From Plecoglossus altivelis (lineage: Eukaryota > Chordata > Actinopteri > Osmeriformes > Plecoglossidae), in assembly GCA_036571765.1 (NCBI GenBank), contig BROE01000019.1, positions 372,001 to 436,000 on the forward strand: a DNA stretch of 64,000 bases. The letters are read 5' to 3'. The notes under the pieces are model-generated. The model was not told where the DNA came from and did not search any database. It was given only the letters and a program-made list of their open reading frames with translations. A program made the position numbers and the translations under genes. Below, in pieces: positions 49,978 to 62,677 of this stretch (its first letter is position 1; every line of letters starts with the position of its first letter).

Positions 49978-50019
49978 TTTTTTTCAACGGCCCATGATTG
50001 CACATGTATGATTGCACAT

Positions 50020-50189
50020 GTATAGGAGAAATGTTATATTTATTTTAAATTGTTTGTTGTTAAACTGTACTGTTAAATGTCTGTACTTATGTAGCACCGT
50101 GGCTCTGTGAGACACGACATTTCGTTCCACTGTATGCACCCGCATGTAGCGGAATGACAATAAAGCACAACTTGAACTTGAACTTGAAC
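50020..50189 (+). repeat. LINE 3' tail, same family as 46680-48903
   Basis: Shares with the larger element GTCTGTACTTATGTAGCACC (or close), CATTTCGTTCCACTGTATGC, GCATGTAGCG and CAATAAAGCACAACTTGA. It ends in three CTTGAA-type repeats. It is inserted within the tRNA-like array. Confidence 0.85.
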
Positions 50190-50209
50190 ATAAGGACAAC
50201 AAAAGCTAT

Positions 50210-50268
50210 GCCATGACCAGAGTTGCTGCGAGCACAACACAGAATTCTGACCACTACACCATCACGGC
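50210..50268 (-). pseudogene. tRNA-His-like pseudogene, copy 1
   Basis: On the minus strand it starts GCCGTGATGGTGTAGTGGTC and ends TCATGGC. The anticodon loop TTGTGCT contains GTG (His). About 13 bases of the T arm are deleted, so it cannot fold as a normal tRNA. Confidence 0.65.
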
Positions 50269-50393
50269 TTCCTATGTGTTGCTGGACATGCAGTAAGTGC
50301 ATCATAGAGTCAGTCTGTGAAATATCTTTTGGCGAGCGAGTGTTTCTGTTCTTTAAATGGCCCATGGATGAATGTAAGGACTACGAAAGCTGT

Positions 50394-50464
50394 GAAGTGA
50401 CCCAGATTTGAAACTGGGTTGCAGGGACCAGAATGCAGAGTACTGGCCACTATATGATCCTGGC
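50394..50464 (-). pseudogene. tRNA-His-like pseudogene, copy 2
   Basis: 71 bases. The minus strand keeps ATCATATAGTGGCCAGTACT (D arm) and a T-arm GTTTCAAATCT. The acceptor ends no longer pair well and the anticodon arm has drifted. Confidence 0.65.
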
Positions 50465-50570
50465 TCCCTATGTCTTGCCAGACATGCAGTGTGTGCGTCA
50501 TAGAGTATGCGTGCGAGCGTTTCTGTTCTTTCAACGGCCCATGATTGGACATAAGGGCAATGAAAACTTT

Positions 50571-50641
50571 GCCGTGACCCGGATTTGAAGCAGGGTCCCT
50601 GCGACCATAATGCAGAGTACTGACCACCATACGATCATGGC
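50571..50641 (-). pseudogene. tRNA-His-like pseudogene, copy 3
   Basis: 71 bases, the best preserved. The acceptor ends GCCATGA and TCACGGC pair at 6 of 7 positions; D arm GATCGTATGGTGGTCAGTA; anticodon loop TTATGGT (ATG where His tRNA has GTG); T arm GCTTCAAATCC. Confidence 0.7.
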
Positions 50642-50662
50642 TGACAGCGTCTTGCTTGACAC

Positions 50663-51175
50663 GTGGTGGAGACATGCCACATGCCAGCCTGCCTCAAATC
50701 CTCCACCATCATTCCTGTGCCCAAGAAGTCCAGACCAACAGGACTGAACAACTATAGACCCGTCGCCCTGACATCTGTGGTAATGAAGTCCTTCGAGCGC
50801 CTGGTGCTGGCACACCTCAAAAACATCACGGACCCCCTTCTGGACCCCCCGTCACCCTGTGCGACTCCCAGGTCAACACTCCGTTTCCTGGGCACCACAC
50901 TCTCCCAGGACCTCAAGTGGGAGCTGAACATCAGCTCACTCATTTTAAAAAACCCAGCAGAGGATGTAGTTCCTGCTGCAGCTGAAGAAATTTAACCTGC
51001 CAAAGACAATGGTGGTGCAATTCTATACTGCTATTATTGAGTCCATCCTCACCTCCTCCATTACCGTCTGGTACGCTGCTGCCACTGCCAAGGACAAGAG
51101 CAGACTGCAGCGTATCATCCGTGCAGCTGAGAAGGTGATAGGCTGCAACCAGCCATTACTTCATCTCTTACTGAG
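50663..51175 (+). repeat. Internally deleted L2-type LINE fragment
   Basis: Encodes ACLKSSTIIPVPKKS, NNYRPVALTSVVMKSFERLV and HLKNITDPLLDP, then jumps past the catalytic RT core to the post-RT block (FLGTTLSQDLKWELNI, IESILTSSITVWYAAATAKD, RLQRIIRAAEKVIG). It differs from the 46.7-kb family. Not functional. Confidence 0.8.
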
Positions 51176-53434
51176 AGGAAGTAATTCCTCTCAGCAGATT
51201 CAAACTGGTAACTCGTTATTGGTAACAAACTAGTATGGTTTGCCATTGTTATGACAGTATGATGTAAAACAAGGTTTGCATAAATAGGGCTAGATATTCT
51301 GGGATGAGTAATGTCATGTAGACCTATATGACTGTTTACAGGCACGGAGGGATTTTAGTCCCTTCTGTTTCACTCATGCTCATCTGCCTTGAACCTTATA
51401 AACCTTCCTCTTATGAATCCTTTATATGCTGAGATACATCTTGGATAGCACGCTACATGCACTTCTCAAACAAAGCTACCTACAAAACACACGGCAGTGA
51501 TCACTCTCCCTAGTTCAGAGAAAATCAAGTGGTGTATTCTGAAGGATGGGGGTGTGACGGAGGGGGTGTAGGGGTGAGGATGGGAGTATCATTTTGGCGT
51601 TGGCAATAATGGTTGGTTGCTATTGGAAACCTCTGAAGAATTCATGTTTGATGACTCCCACCTCCATGTGCAAGCACATTGCATTAGCATCCCAGAGCCG
51701 TTTCCTCCACTCCATGGCAACGTGAGTGGGAGCTTGTGTGGGCGGCTTATGGGCTGACCGGCTCCAGAGAAGCCTGATTGCAGGCATCAATACAAGAGAG
51801 TTGAACTTGAAGAAGTCAAAGCAGAGAGAAATATCTAACGAGCTGCTCTGATATACAGACATGGCTGCTTATGGTTAAGCATAAGACTTTCTACATCTCA
51901 CTGAGAGCACAAGGGCCCCAAGTTGGCAGAAAAACATAATGTAATTTTCGCCACTATAGTCAATCTACCAGAAGTTTTAAAGAAGTGCTACCCTGTCCCA
52001 TCTGTGCAAATACATAAAAAATGAACCTGTTCATTTCCATGATTGCCAAAGGATTCTTGATCTCCAACCCCTCCTATCATTCCCGATGACCACCATCGCA
52101 ATCGATTTCACTCTGATCTGTTTCAGATACAGGAGCTGCAAAATGCAGGAGGACTGTATCTAATGCATGCTTCACAACCCAGCATTTTAGCTGACATTAA
52201 ATATAACTGAGGTACTAGGGGGAGGGGAATGGGAAGAGATAATTACCACATGCTCCAGTTTTTCTGTCCATTGTGATTTCTGCATAGTAATTAAAACATG
52301 AGTGCTGGGTATAAAGTTGCTGGTTGTGTTTTGGTCGAGGAGGATCACACGGGAAACAAGAAAGCCAGGAGAGGAAGTAGTGGGAGGATGGTAAGTTGTT
52401 TAAGCTCTTAACAACTTAACAGTTGTCCTACTGTTTTTGAGAGGGATATTTGCTTTTGGGGTTTGACAGTTGATGCAGCTTTGGCTCTCTTCATCCGACA
52501 AACACTCTAACTGGGTGAATTGAACAATATGAAGTGTTCATCTGCAACTATACCCACGAGGAAAGTTAATTTTAATGTGTACATTTATAAACAGCAATTG
52601 TACAGCATTGGAGACACATCATCCAAGTTTGGTATCAAGGACAAAATAAAACGATGTGTTGCATGAATGGCTAATTTTCCCTTTTTTATTAATTTTGCAC
52701 AGCAATCAAGCCATCAAAATCATCAAAACACATACATGTACTTTAGCTATTTAAATCGTTACAATATCAATACAACAAATAAAACAATCTAGAAGAATTG
52801 AATTGAATAAAACATTCATGTGAAACATAAATACAACATGGAAAGGGTATGCTCTACAATCCACTTTTTATGTTGGCCATGTTAAAAAAACATACATAAA
52901 CATGAATGAACAAGGAGAAGAAACAAAATACAGAAACTGTCATTTCAGACAGAGCATACTTCTATGCTGTAAAATGGATACAAGTACTGTTAGTAGCCAG
53001 TTAAGTGAACACAAATCTACATATCTCTATCTCAACCAATCCTTGGATCCAGACCTTCCTGCTCTAGGTGGAGCAAAGTGACTTGTGTAACTCAAATAAT
53101 ATTTTCACTTGAGTGCACTTGTTTGTTTACATTAGAATTCATGCCGTGAAAGATTATGTTTGGTCACAGACATCTAACCTGACACTAGAGGAGGAAAAGG
53201 AGAGCGTGTACTCCATTGAGTGTGCATGTGTGTTTGAGTATGTCTGTATGCTGTATGTGTTTGTGTGTTTGCATGTGTGAACCTAGATCTTGTTCTATTT
53301 ATGCAGTGCAGGGACATTTTTTATCCCTCTTTTTGTGATAAGAGCTCTTGATATTGCAGTGGCGTATGGTAATTTCCAGGAACCCAGATCTCACAGTTCA
53401 GGTGTTGACGCATCACCTATCTCTCTTGTCTCTT
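51176..53434. other. Gene-free stretch, right half probable nrgn 3' UTR
   Basis: 51.18-52.67 kb shows no recognisable gene. 52.68-53.43 kb is AT-rich and sits directly downstream of the nrgn terminal exon, consistent with a long 3' UTR. Confidence 0.5.
52685..52690 (-). terminator. Candidate nrgn polyadenylation signal AATAAA
   Basis: Minus-strand AATAAA about 745 bp downstream of the nrgn stop. It would give a long brain-type 3' UTR. Confidence 0.4.
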
Positions 53435-56400
53435 CTACTTCTGCTCCCGTTGCTTCTGAAAGCACAAACACACACGCATTACTTGCATTCTCAGGATATG
53501 GTGGATGAATCTGGCTGGAGGCATTACATTTATATTAGGTTAGGCTAGTTGTCAACTTTTTATCAGTTAAGATAACTCTTGAAATGCTTTGAATGTGTAT
53601 TGTTGATAGACCCATCAATATTCCAACTGTGCTGACAGCTTAAAATAGAAACTCTTTTGACAGGGTTGATCAACTAATGACTAAGAGACAAACAGTGAGC
53701 AGTTTGAATGGTCAAATAAACAAGTGTAAATGACCTATTATCTACTTTCTACAAACTCTTTGCTTGCATTAACCTTGAAACAGTACTGTATTGCCTTTTG
53801 AACGGTCATACTAAAAACAGATGGGGGGGGGCATTCTCACTTGTCTCTAGAGGTATTTGAGTGATGTTAGTGTTCATTATTCAAAACACAGTGGAAATAT
53901 TGCACTTGCATGCCATTAGCTGCTGCCATCTGTAGTATTGCCTAGCAACAAGCAATTAAGTCAGCATCATTCGTAAAACCTTTTTTCCCCATATGTAGGC
54001 GGGCCTGTTGGGGGCACCGGTTATTGGTTGGAGGAAGTCTTTTTTATGTTACAATATTTTTACCCATCTCACAAAGTAGAGTAGGCAACGGTGGATAGAA
54101 TTATTATTATTAAGTAAAAATGTTATGTCAAGACCAAAAGTGTTCAATATGAGTTGTCAAGTCCTCAAATCTTTAAACAGTGCTCTGACAGTCTCACAGC
54201 AGCGCTGCCGTAATCCTAAGCAGTGAGCACATTGCAACCTCTGTATACATTCATGTAAGGGCTTCTTAAAATCGTTCAGTTCTTTCACTGTACGAATCAT
54301 ACTTGAAGCTAAACTAAATCAAGTAATTTTGATTGGCAATGCATTCTGCATCTTTTTTCCTCTTGATGCAAAGTCATTATGTCTCAAATCTTAAATAATG
54401 GAGAATTAAGGGCCACTTCCTAACCTATTACAGTTTCAACAATATACGATGATAAATTCATCCATTTATACAGTACGTCCGGTGAGGTTGAAGGAGTATA
54501 AGTCTTAAAGATTAAGCACTGACTGGCTATGACCCGTAGAACCTCCAGTCATCGTGATATCTCTGGCATGTTATTGCATTTCATTCAAACCATGGCCTTA
54601 CCTCCTCCCTTGGTTTTTCATCCTTCATTTTCTTGCGAGTCATGTGACCACGGAAGCTGGCCTGGATCTTGGCGGCTGCCTTATTGGCTTCAGGATCGTC
54701 CAGGGGTATGTCCATGATGTCCTCCTCATGGGGTCTCTGACACCCATCCTATGGGACACAAGATCCCACATTTGAGAACTAATTTTATATCTATAAAAGT
54801 GCGCTCTTCACTTCAAAACTTTACACTATAGCATATGAGTTAAACTTAGTTTGTAAATGAAAACACAGAGAGAGAATCGTTAGGCATCTGCAATTACCCA
54901 TTATACTTAACCTCTATTCATATCATTATGATTGAAGAAACTTAGCAGAGTGCTCAGATGTCCTGGGTGTCTTTTTGCTTGGTAATGTGAAACGAGGGTG
55001 TCATTTCTCAGCCCAAAATGGTAATGATATATTTTTGAATGTAGAATTTAAACTTAACAACAACAAAAAATGCGAAAGGATATCAGATCCCATTGTAGTT
55101 CAATACTCACTGACCTTATAAAATCAATGGTGATTCCCAAGATTTAGCAAAAATCTCCTGGTACTTGATTCCACGGCACACCACAAAAAAAAATTCCTAA
55201 ATTTGACACGTATACCCTTGGACAAAATGCAATAGATACACGACTTACATCATGGTCACACAATTTACTACTTCATAATGACTCATTATAAACCATTAGT
55301 TGTAGCATTCACGGTGCTATGGAACAGATTAACAGGCTGTCTCCTGGATGCATGGTTAATGCCCAATTAGAGACCTATGGAACGTGGTCCCTCATGCTTT
55401 GTGTAACCCTACAACATCCTGTTTTGTGCATGTGTCTTCACCTTGGGACAGCGTTTCCATCGTCACATCTATTTTTCACTAGTGGTTAGGGTGTATTGAA
55501 GCATCAAGGGAACACTAAGGAAACTACAACCCCTCGTATCTGACAACTGCATGGAATAATAAACAAATTTAGATGAAGACAAATACATTATCAGACAACA
55601 AAAGTGTAGATAATGGTTTATTGGAATGTCAATACATATTTCCATTTATATAATTCCAATAAAGCAATGCAATGTTCAAGCATGCTGCTCAAAATAACAG
55701 AATCACCAAATCATCTGTCAAGAAAGTACATGATGCAGATAAAGCTTTTATTTTATGCATATTCATAGTGATACCAGCCTAAATGGTCGTTTTCCGCTGA
55801 TCATCTTCAGACAGACAATTGTCATTTCTACAATGTATAGTCTTCCAGCAAACACATGATGCCAAGCCCACACAATTCAGCTAAGGTCAGTTGTATAACA
55901 TACCAATTGGTTTGATCCATACTGCTTCAGAAACAACCCTACAAATATTATGCTTAGATTTTGGCGTTGCCTTTATGGGTTGATTTAGTTTTGATACACT
56001 TTATAACATTACACTCATGACTATATGCAACCACTGTTCACAGGGATTTTTGGACTTTTAGATTTTTTGTCTTATCAGACACTTGTGTTTTGAAGGATGC
56101 AAAAGCATCAGGATCCAGAAACTAAAGTTTACATGCTAAAAGATCGTGCTTTCTCATTTCTCATTTCAAAACGAAAACGTTCATTTTGCATTTGTCTTGT
56201 AAATACCTCTACTTTGAATTGTAATAATTTGTCACTCAATAACCTAGGCCTGCAAGTGACGAAGGTCGTTGGGTGAAAATATCTTGTAATCTTAAAAAAA
56301 AAAAAAATTCACCCTCAAGCAGAATGTATTATTATAACTGTATAAGTAAAGTAGACTATTGGCTTACCGTACACAATCTATTAACCATTGATTAACTTTG

Positions 56401-56443
56401 CGATTAGATACATGTGCAAATTACTTACGTTTCGGCAATCCAT
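53435..56443 (-). CDS. nrgn: Neurogranin (calmodulin-binding postsynaptic protein)
   Basis: Small neuronal protein that holds calmodulin through an IQ motif and is phosphorylated by PKC. Exons on the minus strand: 56429-56443 (MDCRN, then GTAAGT), 54602-54748, and a probable terminal exon 53435-53455 (KQREQK, TAG). The middle exon carries the acidic DIMDIPLDDPEANKAAA segment followed by IQ motif AKIQASFRGHMTRKK, with the PKC-target Ser in IQASFRG. The five-residue first exon matches the mammalian gene structure. The result is about 60 aa against 78 in human; the Gly-rich mammalian tail is absent. Reading through the donor instead would end VRPWFE, also about 60 aa; the strong GAG|GTAAGG donor and a good acceptor favour splicing. 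Next to hepacam and ccdc15, as in human 11q24. Confidence 0.92.
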
Positions 56444-57512
56444 CTGTACCAATTCCTGACGGGAAATCTTTGATCTGCGAGAACACCTATTTCAGTCCTC
56501 CTGTGCCTCACCGAGTGTTCCTCTCTCTTGCCGCGCAGCGTCGCTTCGCAAATTTTGCAGCCTTCTGACAGCAGCGTATACTCCCATGAGCTCATATCCC
56601 ACAGACTTCTCTGACGTGTGACTTGAACTACATGCTTATGTTCAATTTGATGACCAATTGATTGGTTCATCATACAAAAATACGTATCTCAAAACACATT
56701 TTCGTTTTGTTTCTTCTTGTAAAGTTGCCAATTTGTTATATCAAATTAGTTTTAGGCTGATTTAGGTTACTTCTATCATCTTGTCAGTGAGTTTTTGCAC
56801 AAACCACAAACATTTAAATAGGCTGCCAATGACTGCCATTTTAGACAGTACAAGTAAAATATGTCTAACCCTAACCTATTCAAAAGGCACTCATACATAA
56901 TTTAAATAACTGCACATACATACATGGAGTATGAATTCTAGACAATAATTATCATAGCTTTAGATCTTTCAAAGGCTATGATTGCCCAAACAGATTATGC
57001 AGTTTACCTGGTTGAGTTAAAACAGCTGAAAGTGCAAAATATCTCTCTCAAAAGAACTGCCAATTCAAAAGAGAAAAACGTGGAACTTTTATTCCAAGTC
57101 TGAAAAAGTAAAACGCTAATCATTAACCAACATTGCCCTCTACTGGACAAGACCATCATTGTGCAGCCATCCAAAATCTGGATTCCAAATTCCAACACCA
57201 TCAGATAAAGCACAACAAGATATGATTAAGTAAAACTAGTAAAATTTGGATTTCTTTTACTCAACAAATAATATCAAGACATACTTTACACTCCCAAGCT
57301 TTAGTTTCTGCTGGTAATTTCTGGTAACCCTGAGCATCATCACAACCGTTCAGTTTAAGAGTTTTACAAAATGAAGTTTGGCTTAATCTGGAATATTTTA
57401 CTGTCACTAGTCTGTGAGTGGAAGAAGAAAGATAATTTAAAGCAAACCCTCTGAGTCAAATGTAATTCCTAAATTTGGCCAAATTGTCTAAGGTGTATCT
57501 AGTTGCTGAAGC

Positions 57513-57810
57513 TACGGCTGGGGTTGAAGCTGGGCCTTGGGATGGTGGCCTATTTAGGCCCAAGGCTGGTTGCTCATATGGGTCTTGCACTGGTTACCAG
57601 AGCCGTCTGTGACAAGTTGAAAATGGGTGACAAGTTATGTGCAAGTTGAAAATAGGTTGTGGAGTCTTTGGATGCTAGTTAGTTAAACCTGTCGCTGGTC
57701 CGTGATATGATAACCTTTTAGCAGTTGAGGCTGAAGCTGGGCCTTGGGCTGGTAGCAGAGGCTGGGGCCTGTGTTGTGCCAGCCTGGGGCAGGCTGAGGC
57801 TGTGATTTGG
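57513..57810. repeat. Degenerate GGCT-rich internal repeat
   Basis: TGAAGCTGGGCCTTGGG occurs twice about 207 bp apart within a stretch rich in GGCTGGGG/GGCCTG words. It has no open frame of note. Confidence 0.5.
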
Positions 57811-60800
57811 ATCTGCGGCCTGATGGATTTACCATAAAGAATAGATTGACGGGGTGCCTGGGTTCATGTGCAATGGTATGTGCTCTGCATTATGGCTTTG
57901 CTTTTGAGGTCTGAGCGATTGGGAGTGTAAAAACCAATAAGGAAGTGGAGAAACCAAGGGTTGGGATGAATATATTGCTACAGAACACTAGCTCAGTATA
58001 CAGATATCTGCTTCTTCAGATAATCTACAATTAAGAGCATAAGTATGGATGCCCACTTTACTGGTACAACTTATTCACATTCATCTGGGTCGGCTTTCCA
58101 ATGGATGGTTGAACATTTGACGCATCATTTTTTCTACTTACATACGAGAGCTTGAGGTTGGGGACTGCACGATAACATTAGAATTCCTTTCAGGTATATT
58201 TGATGGGTTGAGGTCAGAAATCTACTCATCAGTCAAGTTAGTCTAGATATAAATCATAAAAAACTTATGGAGAGACCTTTTTTTGTGCTTGGGGGTATTA
58301 TCAAGATGAATGTAGCTGCCCCAAACTCTTGCAACAATGTTAGAAGCATGGAATTTTTGCAGTTTTTTTGCACTCAACAGAAGATGTATTTCTCTGAACC
58401 TAAGTTTGAACCATAAAACACCAAATTGTATGGTTTACACTTTTATGGGGGTGTATGTTTTCCTGTCATCCATGTTACCCAAACTGCCACATTGTAAAGG
58501 ATGATCAAATTTCATTTTGAAAATCTATTTCCTCAAGTTCCTGATGAACAATTATCGTGTTGATGTTAGGTATTTTGGAACTCCATAGGTTTTGCTATTA
58601 AAGACAAAAAGTGTTAGCACATGAAATGCTTCCGGAGTGGTGTGAAGGGCCATCATATATTTTTCGTCACATATATCCTGCGTATCTCTACTATCTCGTA
58701 TATCTACTACTTATACATGTAATATTTCATATACTTATATGACCTAATACTACTACTCATTCATGTCATATGTAACATAAAGATTCCTATATCATAAATC
58801 ATAAATATTCTAAATATCCTGTAACATAAGTTGTCCAGTACATTGTTCCAAACAAGGCAAGGATGACAAAGTACACCCAGTAGCATTTTGCATGAAAGCC
58901 AGCATGCTTTTCTGACTTTTCAACCCATGAGTCATTACGCAGTGGAGTAGGTGTCAACTGTGGAAACAATCATACAAAAGTGGAACACAACAAACCTCTC
59001 TGCACAGGTTCAGCTTAATTACATTACAAAGTAGCATGTTCCAAACAGGTTGCATGCAATGAGATAGACTGCGTAAGAACAGGTGCACTGCATTCTCCAG
59101 ATTTTGTGTTTTGTTTTAATACACTGCAGTATAGCTGCAATAGATCAGAGGGGATGAATAAAGTACCTATTTATCTAGCAATGGTGTATGAGTGTATGAG
59201 TCCCTTGAATGGTACCCTCTGACCTCATTCTGATGTTTGTAAACATCTTGTCAATTTAGTTATTGAATCTCCACCATGTGATCAGTCAAATAGTTTGAGC
59301 CAGATTCAGCAAATGAAACATGGACATGTCATGTTTTAAATTAATGTTACAAATTAATGTGGATTAACATTTACACTGAATAACAAACAGGAACCAACAA
59401 CTAACTGCAAGAATACCCACATAACATACAATAAAGGAGATGTGTGATTGTTGTCTATAATTTACTTGTCATATTTCAAACTTGCTTCATACATAGCAGT
59501 CGATTCCCCATGAGGGAACTACATAAACATCGCTTGACAGACTTTTCTATTATTCGGTACAACAGAGTGCACCAACTGTGATGCAAGAATCTTTCAAAAT
59601 CGTTTCTTGTGAAGGATGTATTAGACTTGTCAATGTAAATTTTAAGTCACATCCATTGAAAAACCTCAAAACAAGTTGAAATAAACATATCTTGTAACAT
59701 TAAATCATTTGAATGTGTTTGCCCAACATTAAGACAGAACTGTTATGTGTATTTAAACGATGTATTGATTGAAATAAGAAGAACTGTTGGTAATGATTGC
59801 ACACCTGTGTCCACCAACTAGTCCACCTCTGATAGTTGTTTTCAGCTTCATCAGTTTACTTCCAACATCTGTCCAGTTGAGTCCAATTTCACTTTTTCAT
59901 GTCTTTAATGAGTTTTGGCTTTGACTTATCGCTCTCTCTGCAAACCAAACATGCAAGCCTTGGTACTACAATAAGGGGAAAAGATATTACCTTTGCGAAA
60001 TTACTAAGAACATTTGGCTCACAAGAGTCCAGAAAGAAGTCTACTCAGGAGATGTTGCAGATATGAGAGAATGCATTGGTGATTATTAGGTTGTGTATGT
60101 GAATACAATGATCAAACACTAATTTCAAGTACAACCTGCCTAATGGCAATGGTAAGGAAGAGATTAAGTAATGCGAAAATGTTAATTGAACATTGTGACA
60201 TAATTCTATGAACACTGATAACAGGATGGCAAACAAAGGCTGAAAACGGATGGCAAATTACCTTAATAATTTACATGTAGGTATATTTACAGGTAATTTT
60301 AGCAAGCCCTGTAAATACATCATGACACTGGTACATTGTGTTTGGGCTATTGCATCCAACAAAGTATAGTGTAAATTGTCTATGACGCTGTGTCAATATT
60401 TATTGTGGCAACTCACTCATTCTCTTGGTTTAGTGGGCCTCCACATGTTCTAGACATTATATGGACATTATATTAATCTTTTGGTCCGAAGCGATAGTCA
60501 ACTGTAATGCTCTTTTTGTATGGCTGACCTGGCCTGTCTCTCAAGGAAACATCCAATCACGTACAGTCTTACATGATAGGGGTATTTCTCACCGCAATAG
60601 TACTGTATGTTGCAAAACTGTTCTGATCATCAGAGAAGCATATTAGGAGGCTAACTGGTAGACAAAGGCTCGGTTTGAACCCAACTCGTAACTTTATTGT
60701 AATTTCACTCTGTGGCCTGTTGCGGGTGAGTGATTGCATACTTTTACTGTACACTTAATTTTCCAAACATTTCTGCGATTTGTCAGTACACAACACCCAG

Positions 60801-62595
60801 GAAGATAGTCCCCGATTAAGACTAGCTTTTAGAAAAGGTGTTTCCGTTTTTCCACGTCAGTCTCATCTTTTCATTAATCAAATCTAACAATTATAAAAGA
60901 AAGTTAATTTAACACGTGAGCTATTACGGTAGAATCTGAATCATTTGAGATCGGCTAGGCCAGTGAGTGCATGAACATCACAGCCTCGCAAGAACACTTT
61001 GCGAACGGGGGGAGGGTAGATTTTACAAAATGAGAAATTCGTTCGAGGGAAACGAAAGTATTCGACTCCAATGACTTACTCTGAACATTTTATGTCAAAC
61101 TAATACGAGGATTTTCGTAATTTGATTGTTGGTTGTCGTGGATAGCCTATCACTGTCTGTAGACTTAACATTCATCCGGTGAAGAAGTGTTCCTGTTCGT
61201 GTTATTGTACAGTGGTACTGGCGAACTGTTATGATGTGTCAATAAGTTTAAAGGAGGAGGCAGCTTGGGATGAGAGGGCCCTGGCATTCGAGTTGGATAT
61301 CAGAGGTATGTTTCAACATGTAGATGCCGTCATGACAGAGAATTTGTTCATGGTTTACTGATAATGAAACTGTAAGTGTTGTTTTTGTTGGCCGCACAGC
61401 CAATCAATTAGATATTTTGTATCGCTTTTCTCACCGCTTTGCAAGTGCGTTCTGCATGTTGCCATGCCTTTGCAGGACATTTTGTGTCACCATAGAGATG
61501 TACTCTGATGTAAACTTTAGAGTTCTAATGAAACGTAATTGCTCTTGCAGACGCAGGATACTTTTTAAGTCACTGTTCTACAAAATAACCCATACAGCAA
61601 TAGAGCCCGATAGTCATGTACGTTACTGTCAGATAAACTGAATGAACACTCCTCCATTGGCATCAACTGCAAAGCTACGTTGTTATCAAATGCTAGCGTC
61701 GTGTTTGACTGTGATCAACTATTCAGTTATGTTGTGCGAATATACATGGAAGTCATTAAGTGACTAGAGTGGTTTGCTACCATTGAATGTTATGTCTATG
61801 ACACGTCCAACTGGCTAGCAGTTTGTGTCTATGTGAAAGCTAGCAAGCCTGCTAACAAGCATATTCCTAGAACTGGGAGGAAATGGAATTCATGCCCACA
61901 GACAGCTACTGGTGCAAATGCCCGAACGGAAAATCCGTAGTTTAATTTACGAAATGCCATCTTTTTTCAAATGGGACACCTTTGTCGACGAAAGTATTAG
62001 TTTGGTAGAGGTGAAATATAGCTATATTCGTTCTCCAAAGCAAGATGGACTCTCATTCTTGTCTGTCTTGTCAGACCCTAGATCGACATTTTGCACGGAA
62101 ATGTGAATGTGAAGTGATACGCAGAACAGTGGTAAATCAACAAAATGTTAGTTCATGAATTAGGATTTATATTTTTTGAATGTTTGTCACAGTTTCACTT
62201 ATGTTATCGATTCTCTGACTGCCTTCGGGCTTTTGAACTACACCGCCGGTCGTACCTGAAAACAACCTCGCGCTGTACCAGCCCATGCATTGAGTCTTTG
62301 AAACTCTTATCTGCTGTCGCCCTATTTATTGAACGCTCAAAGCTTTTTGCAGACTATCTGCATTGATTTTTCGACAACAAAAAATATATGCTGTTTAAGG
62401 TATGTGAAATGCCCCCCAATAGTTTGCAGCATTACATGTGGATGTCTGTTTTCGTAAATTTGGAAGGCAGTTGCAAATCAGTGATGGCAATTATCATATG
62501 GTTGCTGAAGTACATATCTAGCAAACGGCTCTTCTGATTTATGCATCAAGCTTGCAGTCATCGTTTAACTGAGAGCAGTGTCTTATATTTTATAG

Positions 62596-62677
62596 GTCAT
62601 CATCATCGCATGACAAAGCCTGACTGACAGATTCATCTTCATCTCAGATACAGTATTGCCATTGTCTCTTGTCTTCA
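62596..62677 (+). other. bbx: Candidate non-coding 5' exon of bbx
   Basis: Bounded by a T-rich acceptor ending TTTTATAG and a strong donor CA|GTAAGT, about 700 bp upstream of the first coding exon. It contains no useful start codon. Predicted from splice signals only. Confidence 0.35.

Larger units (their letters stand above)
49978..50665 (-). repeat. ~180-bp tandem array containing tRNA-His-like sequences
   Basis: Three successive units, each with a tRNA-like part of about 60-71 bp and a spacer of about 110 bp sharing ACATGCAGT, GTGCATCATAGAGT or GTGCGTCATAGAGT, GCGAGCG(A)GTGTTTCTG or GCGAGCGTTTCTG, and CGGCCCATGATTG or TGGCCCATGGATG. Unit spacing is 184 and 177 bp. The first spacer is split by the LINE tail at 50020-50189 and the last is cut off by another LINE piece at about 50663. 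Confidence 0.8.

Noticed and set aside
56425..56673. 82-codon minus-strand frame at the start of nrgn
   Set aside because: It overlaps the nrgn 5' UTR and first exon in another frame and has no family features.
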